Both the position numbers and the translations under genes were made by a program. Shown here piece by piece: positions 32,428-40,532 of a stretch of DNA of 64,000 nucleotides; the stretch's first letter is position 1, and the number at the start of each line of letters is the position of its first letter. The notes below the pieces were generated by a model. The model was not told the DNA's origin. It worked only from the letters and a program-made list of their open reading frames with translations, and did not search any database. The stretch lies in NCBI RefSeq assembly GCF_004345565.1, contig NZ_SLWA01000004.1, positions 304,556 through 368,555 of the forward strand, given 5' to 3'. Origin of the DNA: Flavobacterium circumlabens. GTDB taxonomy: Bacteria > Bacteroidota > Bacteroidia > Flavobacteriales > Flavobacteriaceae.

Positions 32428-33325
32428 TTAAAAAAGTGGTGCTAATTTATATTTATAATTATTGTCTTTGAAATTCCAATTGGATGATTTATAAACTTCT
32501 TTGTAACTATCACCATTAACTTTCTTTCCGTAAGCTCTTTCTTCCCATCCCCAACCCATTTCACGTGGTTCTGGCATTTTATTATTTATTCTTCCAACGT
32601 GAACAAATTCATGTAATATCGTAACTGCTACAAAAAAAGAATAAGCTTGTATTTCTGCATTCGTTTTTAATGTTTCGAGGAACTCTGCATTTTCAATACT
32701 AAGATAAAAGGCAGCACTTCCATTGTTTAAACCTTCTGGATTATATTTGTTCAAGCTTTGTAACTCTCTAATTTCCATTAACACACTACTATTTGAGTAC
32801 TGTAATTTATCTAAAATTTCCATAGTTGAATAACCTGAAAATTCAGATAGAGCTTTTAAAATGTCAGGATTTGATTTTGCATACCCTCTTATTTGTCTCA
32901 GTACTTGCATAGTACGAGGATATTTTTTTTGATATTCAAAAGCTTCTTTAGGATTAATATCTGCACTCGTAGTAGATGTTGCACTGCTACTAGATGAATT
33001 ACTATCACCTGTCTTTTCACTTCCGTTTTCATTTAATCCTTGGCTTGCCATAGCTTCACCAAAAGTCACTTGACTACCTTTATCATTTTCATATCTTCCA
33101 GCTTGAAAATTATAATGTTCACCTGCCATTCCACTTGGGTCTGCCCAATAAATTGGATTATTATTAAACGCAGAATAAGGTGACTGGCTGTAATGTGTAA
33201 TAGGGTCTAATACTGTAAACCCCGAGTGCAGGGTCATAATTCCTTGCGCTCATATCATAAAGATTAAGCTGTAACTCGTCTTGGAGCTCCTTGCCGTTGA
33301 ACTTATACTTATAAGGTTCTGCAAA
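32428..33325 (-). pseudogene. Orphan Rhs core tail with HEFVH metalloprotease-like toxin domain
   Basis: The 3' end of an Rhs-family gene. At 33225-33325 one frame encodes YKYKFNGKELQDEL, LNLYDMSARNYDPALG, the Rhs core signature. A frame change at about 33225 (CTCGGGGTTTACA) leads into FTVLDPITHYSQSPYSAFNN and IYWADPSG, the end of the core. The rest (about 230 residues) is a variable toxin-like domain: a Ser/Thr/Asn linker, a helical part and VTILHEFVHVGRI, an HExxH zinc site followed by a downstream Glu in GWEERAYG, as in gluzincin proteases. The open frame 32428-33237 has a nominal ATG, but an Rhs toxin tip without its shell is not a complete protein. No immunity gene is visible downstream; the broken kinase lies there instead. 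Identity is clear for the core, inferred for the toxin. Confidence 0.8.
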
Positions 33326-33453
33326 CCTTTTCTATAGAGAAAACCCCTTGCAAAAAATCTCCCTATAAAGAACGTCCGTTTGCATTTTCAACAATATGAA
33401 AGTAGATTTAGTTCGGTTATTTTCCTAATAAAAATATAAGCTAATTTATCCCA

Positions 33454-33481
33454 CAAAAAAAAGCCCTCAAAATGAGAGCTT
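33454..33481 (-). terminator. Terminator of the Fic gene
   Basis: Read on the minus strand: AAGCTCTC, loop ATTTT, GAGGGCTT, then eight T. An 8-bp stem with one mismatch and a strong U-tract, 27 bases after the fic stop. Confidence 0.8.
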
Positions 33482-33507
33482 GATTATTTAAAATGACGTA
33501 TAACTAT

Positions 33508-35058
33508 TTATATTTTTGCAACTGGTTTTCCTTTTAAGCTTTCACTTACAAGTTTTGAAAGAAATATTGTAAAGGGTTCTATATTACCTCCCACACTTGC
33601 ACTTTCAAGGGCTGCCATGTAAGGATCACGTTCTTCTACAGGAATAACAGTCCAAGGAAATCCTCCAGAGGCTAGCATCACATTCATTAAGAATCTTGCC
33701 ATCCTACCATTGCCATCCATATAGGGATGTATATACACAAATATGAAGTGTCCAAGCACTGCGCGTACAGCAGCGCTGGTTTCGTTTTCAAGTAATTCAA
33801 AAAGCGTAGGCATTGCATCTCTCAGAGCATCTCTGTTTAGAGGCACATGCAGAGAATTAGAAATATAGACTTGATTGGTTCTGTATCCTGCCAAATCCGA
33901 AGCCTTTAAAATTCCTGATACCACACTGGGTGCAAATAATTCCTGATACCAATCTCTATGGTCATCGTCGGCTACTTTTCCAGCATTGTCACCTTCTAAT
34001 ATTTTACCGAGACTTTTCTTTACAGCTTGGGTCGCCTGCCAGTAACCTCTTGCTGCCATTGCATTCCTGTGGTTTTTATCATTTTCATTTCCTTTGATGT
34101 CCCAATCGCCAGTTCGGACTTTTTCAATCAGTTCTACCGATACCACATATCTTTCGATAGAAAGGGAATGGTATGCATCTATTACATATATCTGTTCGAC
34201 AACTTCAAGGTATTTTTCTTTGTCTTTTGGAAGACCTGGTTCATCCGGGAAATACTTTATAACAACTTTTCGCAATTCATCCCACATCAGCTTGATACGG
34301 TTTGCATAGGGAGATCTTTCTCTGAATGATAGAGCAACCGGAGATTTACTTTGGAAAGGATCTGTTTCGCGTACATTGTAATCAGCGGTTTTCATTGTTT
34401 TCAAGATATCATCGGCAATACGGTCTCGTCCAATATTTCGAAATGCACCGGCTAACCTTCCGGCCACTACTGTGTGTGAGCCTTCGAGAAGCGTGCCAAG
34501 AATTTCGGATGCATCCTGAACTAGTGCCATTGCGGCGCGTACATCCACCGCATTCCTTTCGAACATTGCTGTAGAGCAGTTTATCAAAGCGGAGTGTAAC
34601 GGTAACATTCTGATACCATTTATCTCCACTATATCGGCCATATATGGAAGCGTTGACTTCATTTCTAATAATGATGTTTTATACAACAGTGGTATGACTT
34701 TGTTTGAAGCTTCCAATGCACGGATAATCAATTGTGTAGGTACAGTTCTGTTTCCTGCATGTATCATGAGAGACTGATCGGCTGAAATGCAGTAGGAATC
34801 TCCGTATTTATCCTTAAGATAACGTGAACAGAATTGCCAATAGGATGTGTACCATGAAGTAGTGTCACCAGCAGCTTCATGGGGATTTGACACAATATAC
34901 CAACCTTTGGATACTTCCTTCAAGAAGCCACTTTTCATTAGACGCTCCCTATGCGTTCTATTTATTTCCGATGATTTAATTGCAACAATATTCTGATCTT
35001 CCTGCAAATCACGAAGTATCTGAAGGGATGCAGCCAATTTTTCTCCAGGTGTAGCCAT
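33508..35058 (-). CDS. Fic-domain protein with AbiEi-like N-terminal domain
   Basis: A 516-residue fusion. Residues about 1-130 resemble the AbiEi-type winged helix plus following domain (INRTHRERLMKSGFLKEVSKGWYIV), found in antitoxins that bind their own promoter. Residues about 280-510 form a Fic domain: the active motif is HPYMDGNGRMAR at about residue 443. The inhibitory-helix-like SLSIER (near 300) is in the N-terminal position, as in class II Fic proteins, though the usual Gly/Asn after Glu is Arg here. Fic enzymes transfer AMP or another nucleotide group to a target protein. With a DNA-binding-like N-terminus and an array of 24-bp repeats downstream of its promoter, autoregulation is likely. 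It is a single gene with its own promoter and terminator. All key residues are present. Confidence 0.88.
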   Translation of the reverse strand: MATPGEKLAASLQILRDLQEDQNIVAIKSSEINRTHRERLMKSGFLKEVSKGWYIVSNPHEAAGDTTSWYTSYWQFCSRYLKDKYGDSYCISADQSLMIHAGNRTVPTQLIIRALEASNKVIPLLYKTSLLEMKSTLPYMADIVEINGIRMLPLHSALINCSTAMFERNAVDVRAAMALVQDASEILGTLLEGSHTVVAGRLAGAFRNIGRDRIADDILKTMKTADYNVRETDPFQSKSPVALSFRERSPYANRIKLMWDELRKVVIKYFPDEPGLPKDKEKYLEVVEQIYVIDAYHSLSIERYVVSVELIEKVRTGDWDIKGNENDKNHRNAMAARGYWQATQAVKKSLGKILEGDNAGKVADDDHRDWYQELFAPSVVSGILKASDLAGYRTNQVYISNSLHVPLNRDALRDAMPTLFELLENETSAAVRAVLGHFIFVYIHPYMDGNGRMARFLMNVMLASGGFPWTVIPVEERDPYMAALESASVGGNIEPFTIFLSKLVSESLKGKPVAKI

Positions 35059-35118
35059 ATTTTTTTCTTGAATTATTTTATATTCGATAATATTACCCTG
35101 CTATTTTTCACAACAAAA

Positions 35119-35238
35119 TCTCTTAATTGTGTTGCACGTAAATTAGCGTACCGTGTTGTATGTAAATTAGCCTATCGTGCTGTACAGTAATTAGCTTATT
35201 GTGTTGCATGTAAATTAGCCTACCATGCAAAGGTAATA
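35119..35238 (-). repeat. Five 24-bp direct repeats, probable operator of the Fic gene
   Basis: Units starting TTAGC-TA--GTG-TG-A-GTAAA lie at 35143-35166, 35167-35190 and 35191-35214 in exact 24-bp register. A partial unit precedes them (35123-35142), and a diverged one follows (35215-35238) that overlaps the -7 element. The array fills the leader between the promoter and the fic start. Since the protein has an AbiEi-like DNA-binding N-terminus, autorepression by cooperative binding is the simplest reading. Confidence 0.75.
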
Positions 35239-35257
35239 AATTAATCAATAATTTCAA
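35228..35257 (-). promoter_or_regulatory. Consensus promoter of the Fic gene
   Basis: On the minus strand: TTG at 35257-35255, 19 nt spacer, TACCTTTG at 35235-35228. This is an ideal Bacteroidota promoter (TTG-N19-TAnnTTTG). Transcription would start near 35221, just in front of the 24-bp repeats. Confidence 0.7.
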
Positions 35258-36380
35258 TCAATAAATACAGCATAACATTTTCAACAATAATACATTATGT
35301 TTGCAAATTCTGGCAAAAGTTATGTTTATAAAATTAGATTCACGTCCCTAGCCATATAGGTTTGTTATATTTGAAAAATGTAAATGCATAGATTAACTTT
35401 TGGTACTAAATTTAAAATTAAATCACAGGAAAATACCGGTTAATCGTGTTAATAAGACAAGAAATCTAAGAATCTGCAAATTTTTATAAGATATATAATC
35501 TTTTGTAAATCACTAAATGATTGAATTATATTTGTGTCATAATTAATAGATAATGTAAATATATAAAAAAAAGAAGAAAAAACACACGAATTAAGTGCAA
35601 TAGTCATCCTTACTCCTAAAAATCAAATGTATACTTTCGTTAAATCTCATTTCGCATACTTATCTATGTAATTTTAAAAACGGAATAATCTAAACAATAA
35701 GATTTTAAATATAATTTTAAAGTCCCTGAAAAGTAATTTAATAAAATTAAATTTTACTGCATATGATCGTTAAAGACATAAAATTGTTTAATAATTATTA
35801 AACAGAATAATTTTAAATTCCTTAAATTAGCTATACATGTTTTTATAACTTTAGTGGTATGGATGTGCAAACAAAAAGTAGAGAAAAAGTTAAGCTTCAT
35901 TTTTTAATAATAATTTTTAATCTTTCAATAGTTTATATTTCAAAATAGAGAGGCTTATTTTTATTATTCAAAAGAGTTATCCTAATTTTTCAAAATTAAA
36001 TTTAAGATGTGCATTCAATATACTACCATAATCCTCAATATTTTAATGCTTTCCAATAAAAAAAATTATCAAAAATTAAATTATTAATAATCGAAAAATA
36101 TTGATATATTTACAAATAAATTATTCAGAATAATATCACTGAATAAGAGTCTGTTAAACATAAAAATAAAGCTGTTTTTGAAATAAATAAACAGTAAAAA
36201 AGCAACAAATGTAATTCAGGTGCAGAATCGGTGCACTTAGGTTTAAGACATCATAAAAACGTAGCATAGACGCGGGTTTGAGCGGTTAAGTTCGAATCCT
36301 GCTCTGATTCATTAAACCGCTCTTGAATTTAATTAGTAATAATACATTATCTTTACTAATAAATATAAAATTTTGAGAGT
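35239..36380. other. Very AT-rich gene-free interval
   Basis: About 1.1 kb with no supportable gene. It contains the fic promoter at its left end, a good but orphan promoter at 35502-35534, and a short inverted repeat GAGCGGTT...AACCGCTC at about 36278-36320 around GTTCGAATCC. Base composition is more extreme than in the flanking genes. Confidence 0.55.
35502..35534 (+). promoter_or_regulatory. Orphan consensus promoter
   Basis: TTTG at 35502-35505, 21 nt spacer, TATATTTG at 35527-35534: both boxes match the Bacteroidota consensus. No gene follows within a kilobase; the only ATG-started frame nearby is 14 codons at 35627-35671. It may drive a small RNA or be chance in AT-rich DNA. Confidence 0.4.
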
Positions 36381-36453
36381 TCCCCTATTGGTGACCCTGT
36401 TCTTAATATAGTTTGTGAAAGCCCATCATTATTGGCATTAAAATAAGGTTTGC

Positions 36454-36470
36454 GGAGCCTCTTTCTCCGC
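36454..36470 (+). other. att-like core 3, resembles a tRNA-Ser 3' end
   Basis: GGAGCCTCTTTCTCCGC matches core 1 at 15 of 17 positions. It is preceded by GGTGACCCTG (36390-36399), similar to the tandem repeat before core 1, and followed by a strong terminator and a decayed integrase gene. The same order as at core 2 shows a second integration event of the same class. Confidence 0.6.
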
Positions 36471-36535
36471 AAAGGCCCGAAAACAAAGGAAAAGTAAGAT
36501 TTTTAAAGTTTTCAAAAAAGGCCAAAAAGAGCGGT

Positions 36536-36570
36536 AAACCCTGCAAATCCAACGATTTGCAGGGTTTTTT
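36536..36570 (+). terminator. Terminator after att-like core 3
   Basis: AAACCCTGCAAATC and GATTTGCAGGGTTT form a 14-bp perfect stem with a 4-nt loop, followed by TTT. It is the strongest terminator in the window. Confidence 0.9.
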
Positions 36571-36626
36571 CTTTTATACCACTTTTCAATATTTATAAAA
36601 TCGAACAAAATCTTTGTGGAACATTC

Positions 36627-36659
36627 GTGGCACAGCGTGAGATTTTAAAACTGTGCCAC
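36627..36659. repeat. 9-bp inverted repeat, probable integrase arm site
   Basis: GTGGCACAG at 36627-36635 and CTGTGCCAC at 36651-36659 are exact inverted complements, 101 bases before the integrase remnant. The position corresponds to the 14-bp inverted repeat before the intact integrase at 13506. Confidence 0.5.
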
Positions 36660-36759
36660 AAAATTTCACCTTAAGTCCCTCTATCAAAGGGGTTAAGCAC
36701 GTTACATCTTGTTTAAATGAGGTTATAATTCTACATTTACTAATCTAATAAGTTGAATT

Positions 36760-37712
36760 ATGCTAGAGAACAGCTTTGGGTTAATTTTCTTTTTGAAAGT
36801 ACCCCGCCATGAAAGTAACATTACAACCGTTTATTTCAGGATTACCGTTGACGGTATCCCGAAAGAAGGATTAACCAGATGCCAGTGGGAAATTGAGCGC
36901 TTGAACCAGAAAAAAGAGAGAGCAACAGGCACAAAAGAACATGCAAAATCCCTAAATTTTTTCCAGGATTCACTAACTAACAAAATCCATGAAATCAAAG
37001 CAGAAATTATGTACATCTGAAAAACCATAACTTCCCAGAAGATTATGGATCATGTTATGGAAAAAATGAAACCCAGAGCCAGAATACTGTAAGAATTTCA
37101 AAAACACAATGATGAAATGAAAGCCCTGATTGGCAACGGGTATACAGAAGCCACACTAGAGAGATTCAATATCACTAAAAATCACGTAACGGCCTTCATC
37201 AAATTCAAATACAATGCTGGTGATTTTGAATTTGCTGATTTAAATTTTGAATTCATAAAAGATTTTGAGTTCTATCTTCGTAGCGTGATGAAATTCGCAA
37301 ATAATACCAAACTTAAATACATTTCCAACTTCAAGAAAATTGTAATACGTGCAATTGACAGAGAAATTATCATCAAAGATCCATTTAGGAGTTTTAAAGG
37401 AAAGAAAACTAAAATTGCAAAAAACCTATATCTGCAAAAGAATTAGCTGAAGTGGAAAGACGCGAATTTTCAACTGACATACTAAATACTGTGCGTGATA
37501 TTTTTATTTTCCAGTACTACACAGGACTTGCGTACATTGATGCTTTTCAGCTCCAAAAAGCTGACATAAAAGATGATGTTGAAGGAAATCAGTGGATTTT
37601 ATCTGAAAAACAGAAAACAAATTCTACGGCAAGAATTTCGTTGCTTCCAAAGGCGATAAAAATTCTTGAAAATTCAGAGACCATCCGGTTTGCCTTAAAC
37701 GCGCAACTGTAA
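36760..37712 (+). pseudogene. Decayed tyrosine recombinase gene
   Basis: Three frames in series reconstruct most of an integrase. The arm-binding domain is at 36760-37020 (VYFRITVDGIPKEGLTRCQWE, ERLNQKKERATGTKE). The core-binding domain is at 37117-37446 (LERFNITKNHVTAFIKFKY, EFYLRSVMKF). The start of the catalytic domain is at 37452-37712 (RDIFIFQYYTGLAYIDAFQL). Stops at 37018-37020 and near 37444, plus a stop at 37710-37712, break it. The C-terminal Arg-His...Tyr part is not recognisable in the following sequence. TGLAYID replaces the first catalytic Arg, as usual in this Bacteroidota family. It was the integrase for att-like core 3 and cannot be functional. A further 73-codon frame at 37727-37948 has no recognisable content. 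Confidence 0.85.
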
Positions 37713-38046
37713 ACAAAGCCACTTTAGTGTTTGATTTAACGAATGCTTTTAACTTATGCCAAAATAAAAGCACGACAATCGGAACAGATTATTATGTTAC
37801 TGAAAACAGTATTCCAAACGCTGCCCGTTACCGATTAAGTTTTGTGTGCCGTTTTAATCTAACATATCCAAAAGCAATGAGACAGGCTAATAGTGCTAAT
37901 CGAAATAAAAATATTGCTTCCCGTCTATTCATACCTAAAAGTGGATAAAGAATACACTAATAACATTTTCAGAAATTAATTTTGAACCATTACCGGATAT
38001 AAAATGCACATTGAGTACATATTACGACACCAAAAATCCTGTTGAA

Positions 38047-38077
38047 AGCAGTCTTTATATTCACTGTAAAGACTGCT
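38047..38077. terminator. Hairpin downstream of the MBL gene
   Basis: AGCAGTCTTTA and TAAAGACTGCT are perfect 11-bp inverted complements around a 9-nt loop, about 95 bases beyond the minus-strand MBL stop. The T-tract on the minus strand is short (TTTC), so it may be a weak terminator or an mRNA 3' structure. Confidence 0.45.
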
Positions 38078-38170
38078 CAATTCTTTGAAGTATTCGATTA
38101 TTTATCTACAAAAAACATTTAAACACTAAAAGTAGTGCCTCGTCTTTTTTTCAACAAGTTCTTGTGTTTT

Positions 38171-38833
38171 TTATTTAAAATAAAACAAATTAGGTTGATT
38201 TTTTCTCATTCTGAAACTTACAAAATGATCTTTCTCTTTTATTTGAAAATAAATATTATTTTTTAAAAGAAAGATTAAATTCTTACCTGGTAGTTCGCCG
38301 AAAGAATGTCCAGGAAAAAAAAATGTATTTTCTGGCAAAGTATTTTTCAGATTTTGTACCGACTCCCACATTTTATCAACATCACCACCTTTTGTACTGC
38401 AAACACCAACCCCTTCAATAAAAATTGTATCTCCTGAAAAAATATTGTTTTCTATTAGATAACATACACTTCCTGGGGTATGTCCAGGAGTGAAAATTGG
38501 AGTAATATTAAAATCTGAAATTTGTATTTCGTTTGAGCTTGTAATACTTCGAAGATTTTGGCATTCAAATCCTGAAAATTCTATTTCTTGCGCTGTCATA
38601 AAAACGGGAACATTTTTTTTTACAGCAAATTCATTTGCGAGATTTGTATGATCATCATGAGAATGAGTTAGTAAAACACCTTTTAAGGCAATATCATTTT
38701 CAATTAGAAAAGTATTAATTAGATTATAATCCCATGAAGGGTCAACTAAAATTCCAATATTATTTTTATATATTAAATAGCATTGATTAATAATTGAGAA
38801 ATTAGATGTTTTAAAAATTTTGATTTTGATCAT
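38171..38833 (-). CDS. MBL-fold hydrolase of the trans-AT PKS cluster (PksB/BaeB-like)
   Basis: A 220-residue glyoxalase II-type metallo-beta-lactamase. The metal site is THSHDDH (His57, His59, Asp61, His62), with further ligands in FTPGHTPGS (about 119), IFSGDTIF and FFPGHS. Proteins of this type (PksB, BaeB) recur in trans-AT polyketide clusters and are proposed to hydrolyse unproductive acyl chains or act as accessory thioesterases; the role is not settled. Its start lies 23 bases inside the phosphopantetheinyl transferase gene, so the two are translationally coupled. The C-terminal ~30 residues are basic and hydrophobic and unlike the core. It could also be a general glyoxalase II-like enzyme, but the context favours a cluster role. 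Confidence 0.82.
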   Translation of the reverse strand: MIKIKIFKTSNFSIINQCYLIYKNNIGILVDPSWDYNLINTFLIENDIALKGVLLTHSHDDHTNLANEFAVKKNVPVFMTAQEIEFSGFECQNLRSITSSNEIQISDFNITPIFTPGHTPGSVCYLIENNIFSGDTIFIEGVGVCSTKGGDVDKMWESVQNLKNTLPENTFFFPGHSFGELPGKNLIFLLKNNIYFQIKEKDHFVSFRMRKNQPNLFYFK

Positions 38834-39557
38834 AAAAGTTATTGGTGAAAATTTTTAAAAAAAAGTCTAAATCAATAGTTGTTTTTTTAGGTATTACAAG
38901 GGAGCAAATATACTCATTTAGGTGAAATGAAATAGCTTTATATTGTGAAACATTTCGGAAATGACTGACATAACAACTTTTTATTTTCTCTATTGAATCA
39001 ATTTCAAGTACTTTAAAATCGATTGTTAGACCCGTTCTGAATATTTTAGCCAAACTTTCCTTAGCGGTCCAAATGATTGTGCATCCTGTAGCTAAAGTTA
39101 AATCAGGGTGAAGATCAATTAGTTCAATTTCATTCAGTGACATAGTTGTTTTCATAGTAGAAACCTTGTCGAAACTTATTTTTTCAATATCAATTCCCAT
39201 TGGATGTTCTTCCGGAAATGCCAGTGCAATCCCGATATCACCACAATGACTAATACTGACCTGAATGTTCTGTGCAGGATGCTTTTTTACAACAGGGAAA
39301 TGAAAAATACCAAATTCAATTGATACTGACTTAATATCTGCCTGGCTGAGTTCACAAACTGCATTTTTAGCAGTGATTCTTCCTAGAAGATAGCTTGCTT
39401 TTCTCCTTTCAAATTTTAATTCATCATAATAACTTTGCTCGCTATTACTTAGAAGATCGTGGTATTTTAGCAAGGAATTCAGCTCTCCTTTAATAAAACA
39501 ATAACCGGCTTCAAAATTTTTGCCATTTCTCCTCAATTCAATCTTTCCTTTATTCAT
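38811..39557 (-). CDS. Sfp-type 4'-phosphopantetheinyl transferase
   Basis: A 248-residue enzyme that attaches phosphopantetheine from coenzyme A to the Ser of carrier proteins. The signature motifs are present: SISHCGD near residue 102, MGIDIEKI with Asp123 and Glu125 as magnesium ligands, and WTAKESLAK with Glu167 and Lys171. The PKS in this cluster has at least five carrier domains with a conserved Ser, so activation by this enzyme is the obvious role. Its 3' end overlaps the MBL gene by 23 bases. About 200 bases separate its start from the divergent nitroreductase. The motifs are intact. It is the only such transferase in the window, but primary metabolism will have its own AcpS elsewhere. 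Confidence 0.92.
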   Translation of the reverse strand: MNKGKIELRRNGKNFEAGYCFIKGELNSLLKYHDLLSNSEQSYYDELKFERRKASYLLGRITAKNAVCELSQADIKSVSIEFGIFHFPVVKKHPAQNIQVSISHCGDIGIALAFPEEHPMGIDIEKISFDKVSTMKTTMSLNEIELIDLHPDLTLATGCTIIWTAKESLAKIFRTGLTIDFKVLEIDSIEKIKSCYVSHFRNVSQYKAISFHLNEYICSLVIPKKTTIDLDFFLKIFTNNFYDQNQNF

Positions 39558-39756
39558 TTAAATTATATAATTTTGATCTGTGAAGATAATATTTTGTCGT
39601 TAATATGTCTGTTCTTTGTGACTGAATATGATTTGATGAAATAACAAGGTTAAAAATATTCAAGGTTATTAAAGGATTTAGTAATGCCTTAAAAAGGCTA
39701 CAATAAAAATTATGCTTAGAGCGTCAATGATGCATTTAATTTGTAAATAAATATGT

Positions 39757-40392
39757 ATGGAATTAATTAATAGTTTAAAATGGCGTTATGCCACAAAAAG
39801 ATACAATCCTGCCAAAAAGGTATCACAAGAAGATTTAGATAAAATTATTGAAGCGGCAAGATTGGCCCCTACTTCATCAGGATTACAACAATTCAGGGTA
39901 ATTGTTATTAAAAATCAAGAACTTAAGGAAAAAATTGTTTCTATTGCCTGGGGCCAACAAATTATGGCAGAATGTTCCCATATATTAGTATTTGCAGCTT
40001 GGGATCGATATACTGAAGAACGTATCGACGAAATGTATGATTTTACAACCGAAGAAAGAAGCTTACCTAAAGGTAGATTTAGTGCTTATACTGATAAATT
40101 GAAATCAGAATATTTACCACAAACAGCTGAAGAAAATTTTATTCACACTGCAAAGCAATCTTACATTGGTTTTGGATTAGCAATTGCACAGGCAGCATCC
40201 TTAAACATAGACAGTACTCCGGTTGAAGGCTTTTCAGCAGATGCATTAGATGATTTACTTGACTTGAAAGCAAAAGGTTTAAGAAGTGTAACAATACTTA
40301 CTTTAGGGTATCGTGATAGTGAAAATGATTGGTTGGCACATCTAAAAAAAGTTAGAATTCCAACAGAAGAGTTTGTTATAAAACACGACTAG
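39757..40392 (+). CDS. Nitroreductase-family NAD(P)H oxidoreductase
   Basis: A 211-residue FMN-dependent oxidoreductase of the NfnB/NfsB type. KWRYATKRYNPAKKVSQEDL at the N-terminus is the FMN phosphate-binding start, and EAARLAPTSSGLQQFRVIVI the second flavin-binding block. GFGLAIAQAASLNIDSTPVEGF and the C-terminal ILTLGYRDSEND complete the family pattern. It is the only plus-strand gene in the PKS region, between the transferase (divergent) and the AT-ER gene (convergent, with a shared terminator). It could modify the polyketide or its precursors, or be an unrelated neighbour; the sequence does not say. The length is normal and the residues are intact. Confidence 0.88.
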   Translation: MELINSLKWRYATKRYNPAKKVSQEDLDKIIEAARLAPTSSGLQQFRVIVIKNQELKEKIVSIAWGQQIMAECSHILVFAAWDRYTEERIDEMYDFTTEERSLPKGRFSAYTDKLKSEYLPQTAEENFIHTAKQSYIGFGLAIAQAASLNIDSTPVEGFSADALDDLLDLKAKGLRSVTILTLGYRDSENDWLAHLKKVRIPTEEFVIKHD

Positions 40393-40415
40393 CATATTAT
40401 TTTCCAAGACTATTT

Positions 40416-40459
40416 AAGCTTGGAATTATGTAAAAAAGTTTTCACATAATTCCAAGCTT
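40416..40459. terminator. Shared terminator of convergent genes
   Basis: AAGCTTGGAATTATGT and ACATAATTCCAAGCTT form a 16-bp perfect stem around a 12-nt loop, between the nitroreductase stop and the AT-ER stop. The flanks are A/T-rich on both sides, so it can serve both strands. Confidence 0.85.
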
Positions 40460-40532
40460 ATTTCTTTTTACAGGAATGAAACTGATATCAAAACAAGATT
40501 AAATTATAGAGCTATTCTATATTTTTGGGTCA

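Noticed and set aside
31284..32471. Intact histidine kinase starting at 31284
   Set aside because: The ATG is internal to a PAS linker; the upstream PAS domain is in another frame and the kinase ATPase domain is missing, so this is a remnant.
36270..36310. A tRNA gene
   Set aside because: The GTTCGAATCC T-loop-like decamer is not flanked by a pairing T-stem, and no D-arm, anticodon arm or acceptor stem could be folded around it.
37727..37948. 73-codon frame after the decayed integrase
   Set aside because: No match to the integrase C-terminus or any other family; probably non-coding.
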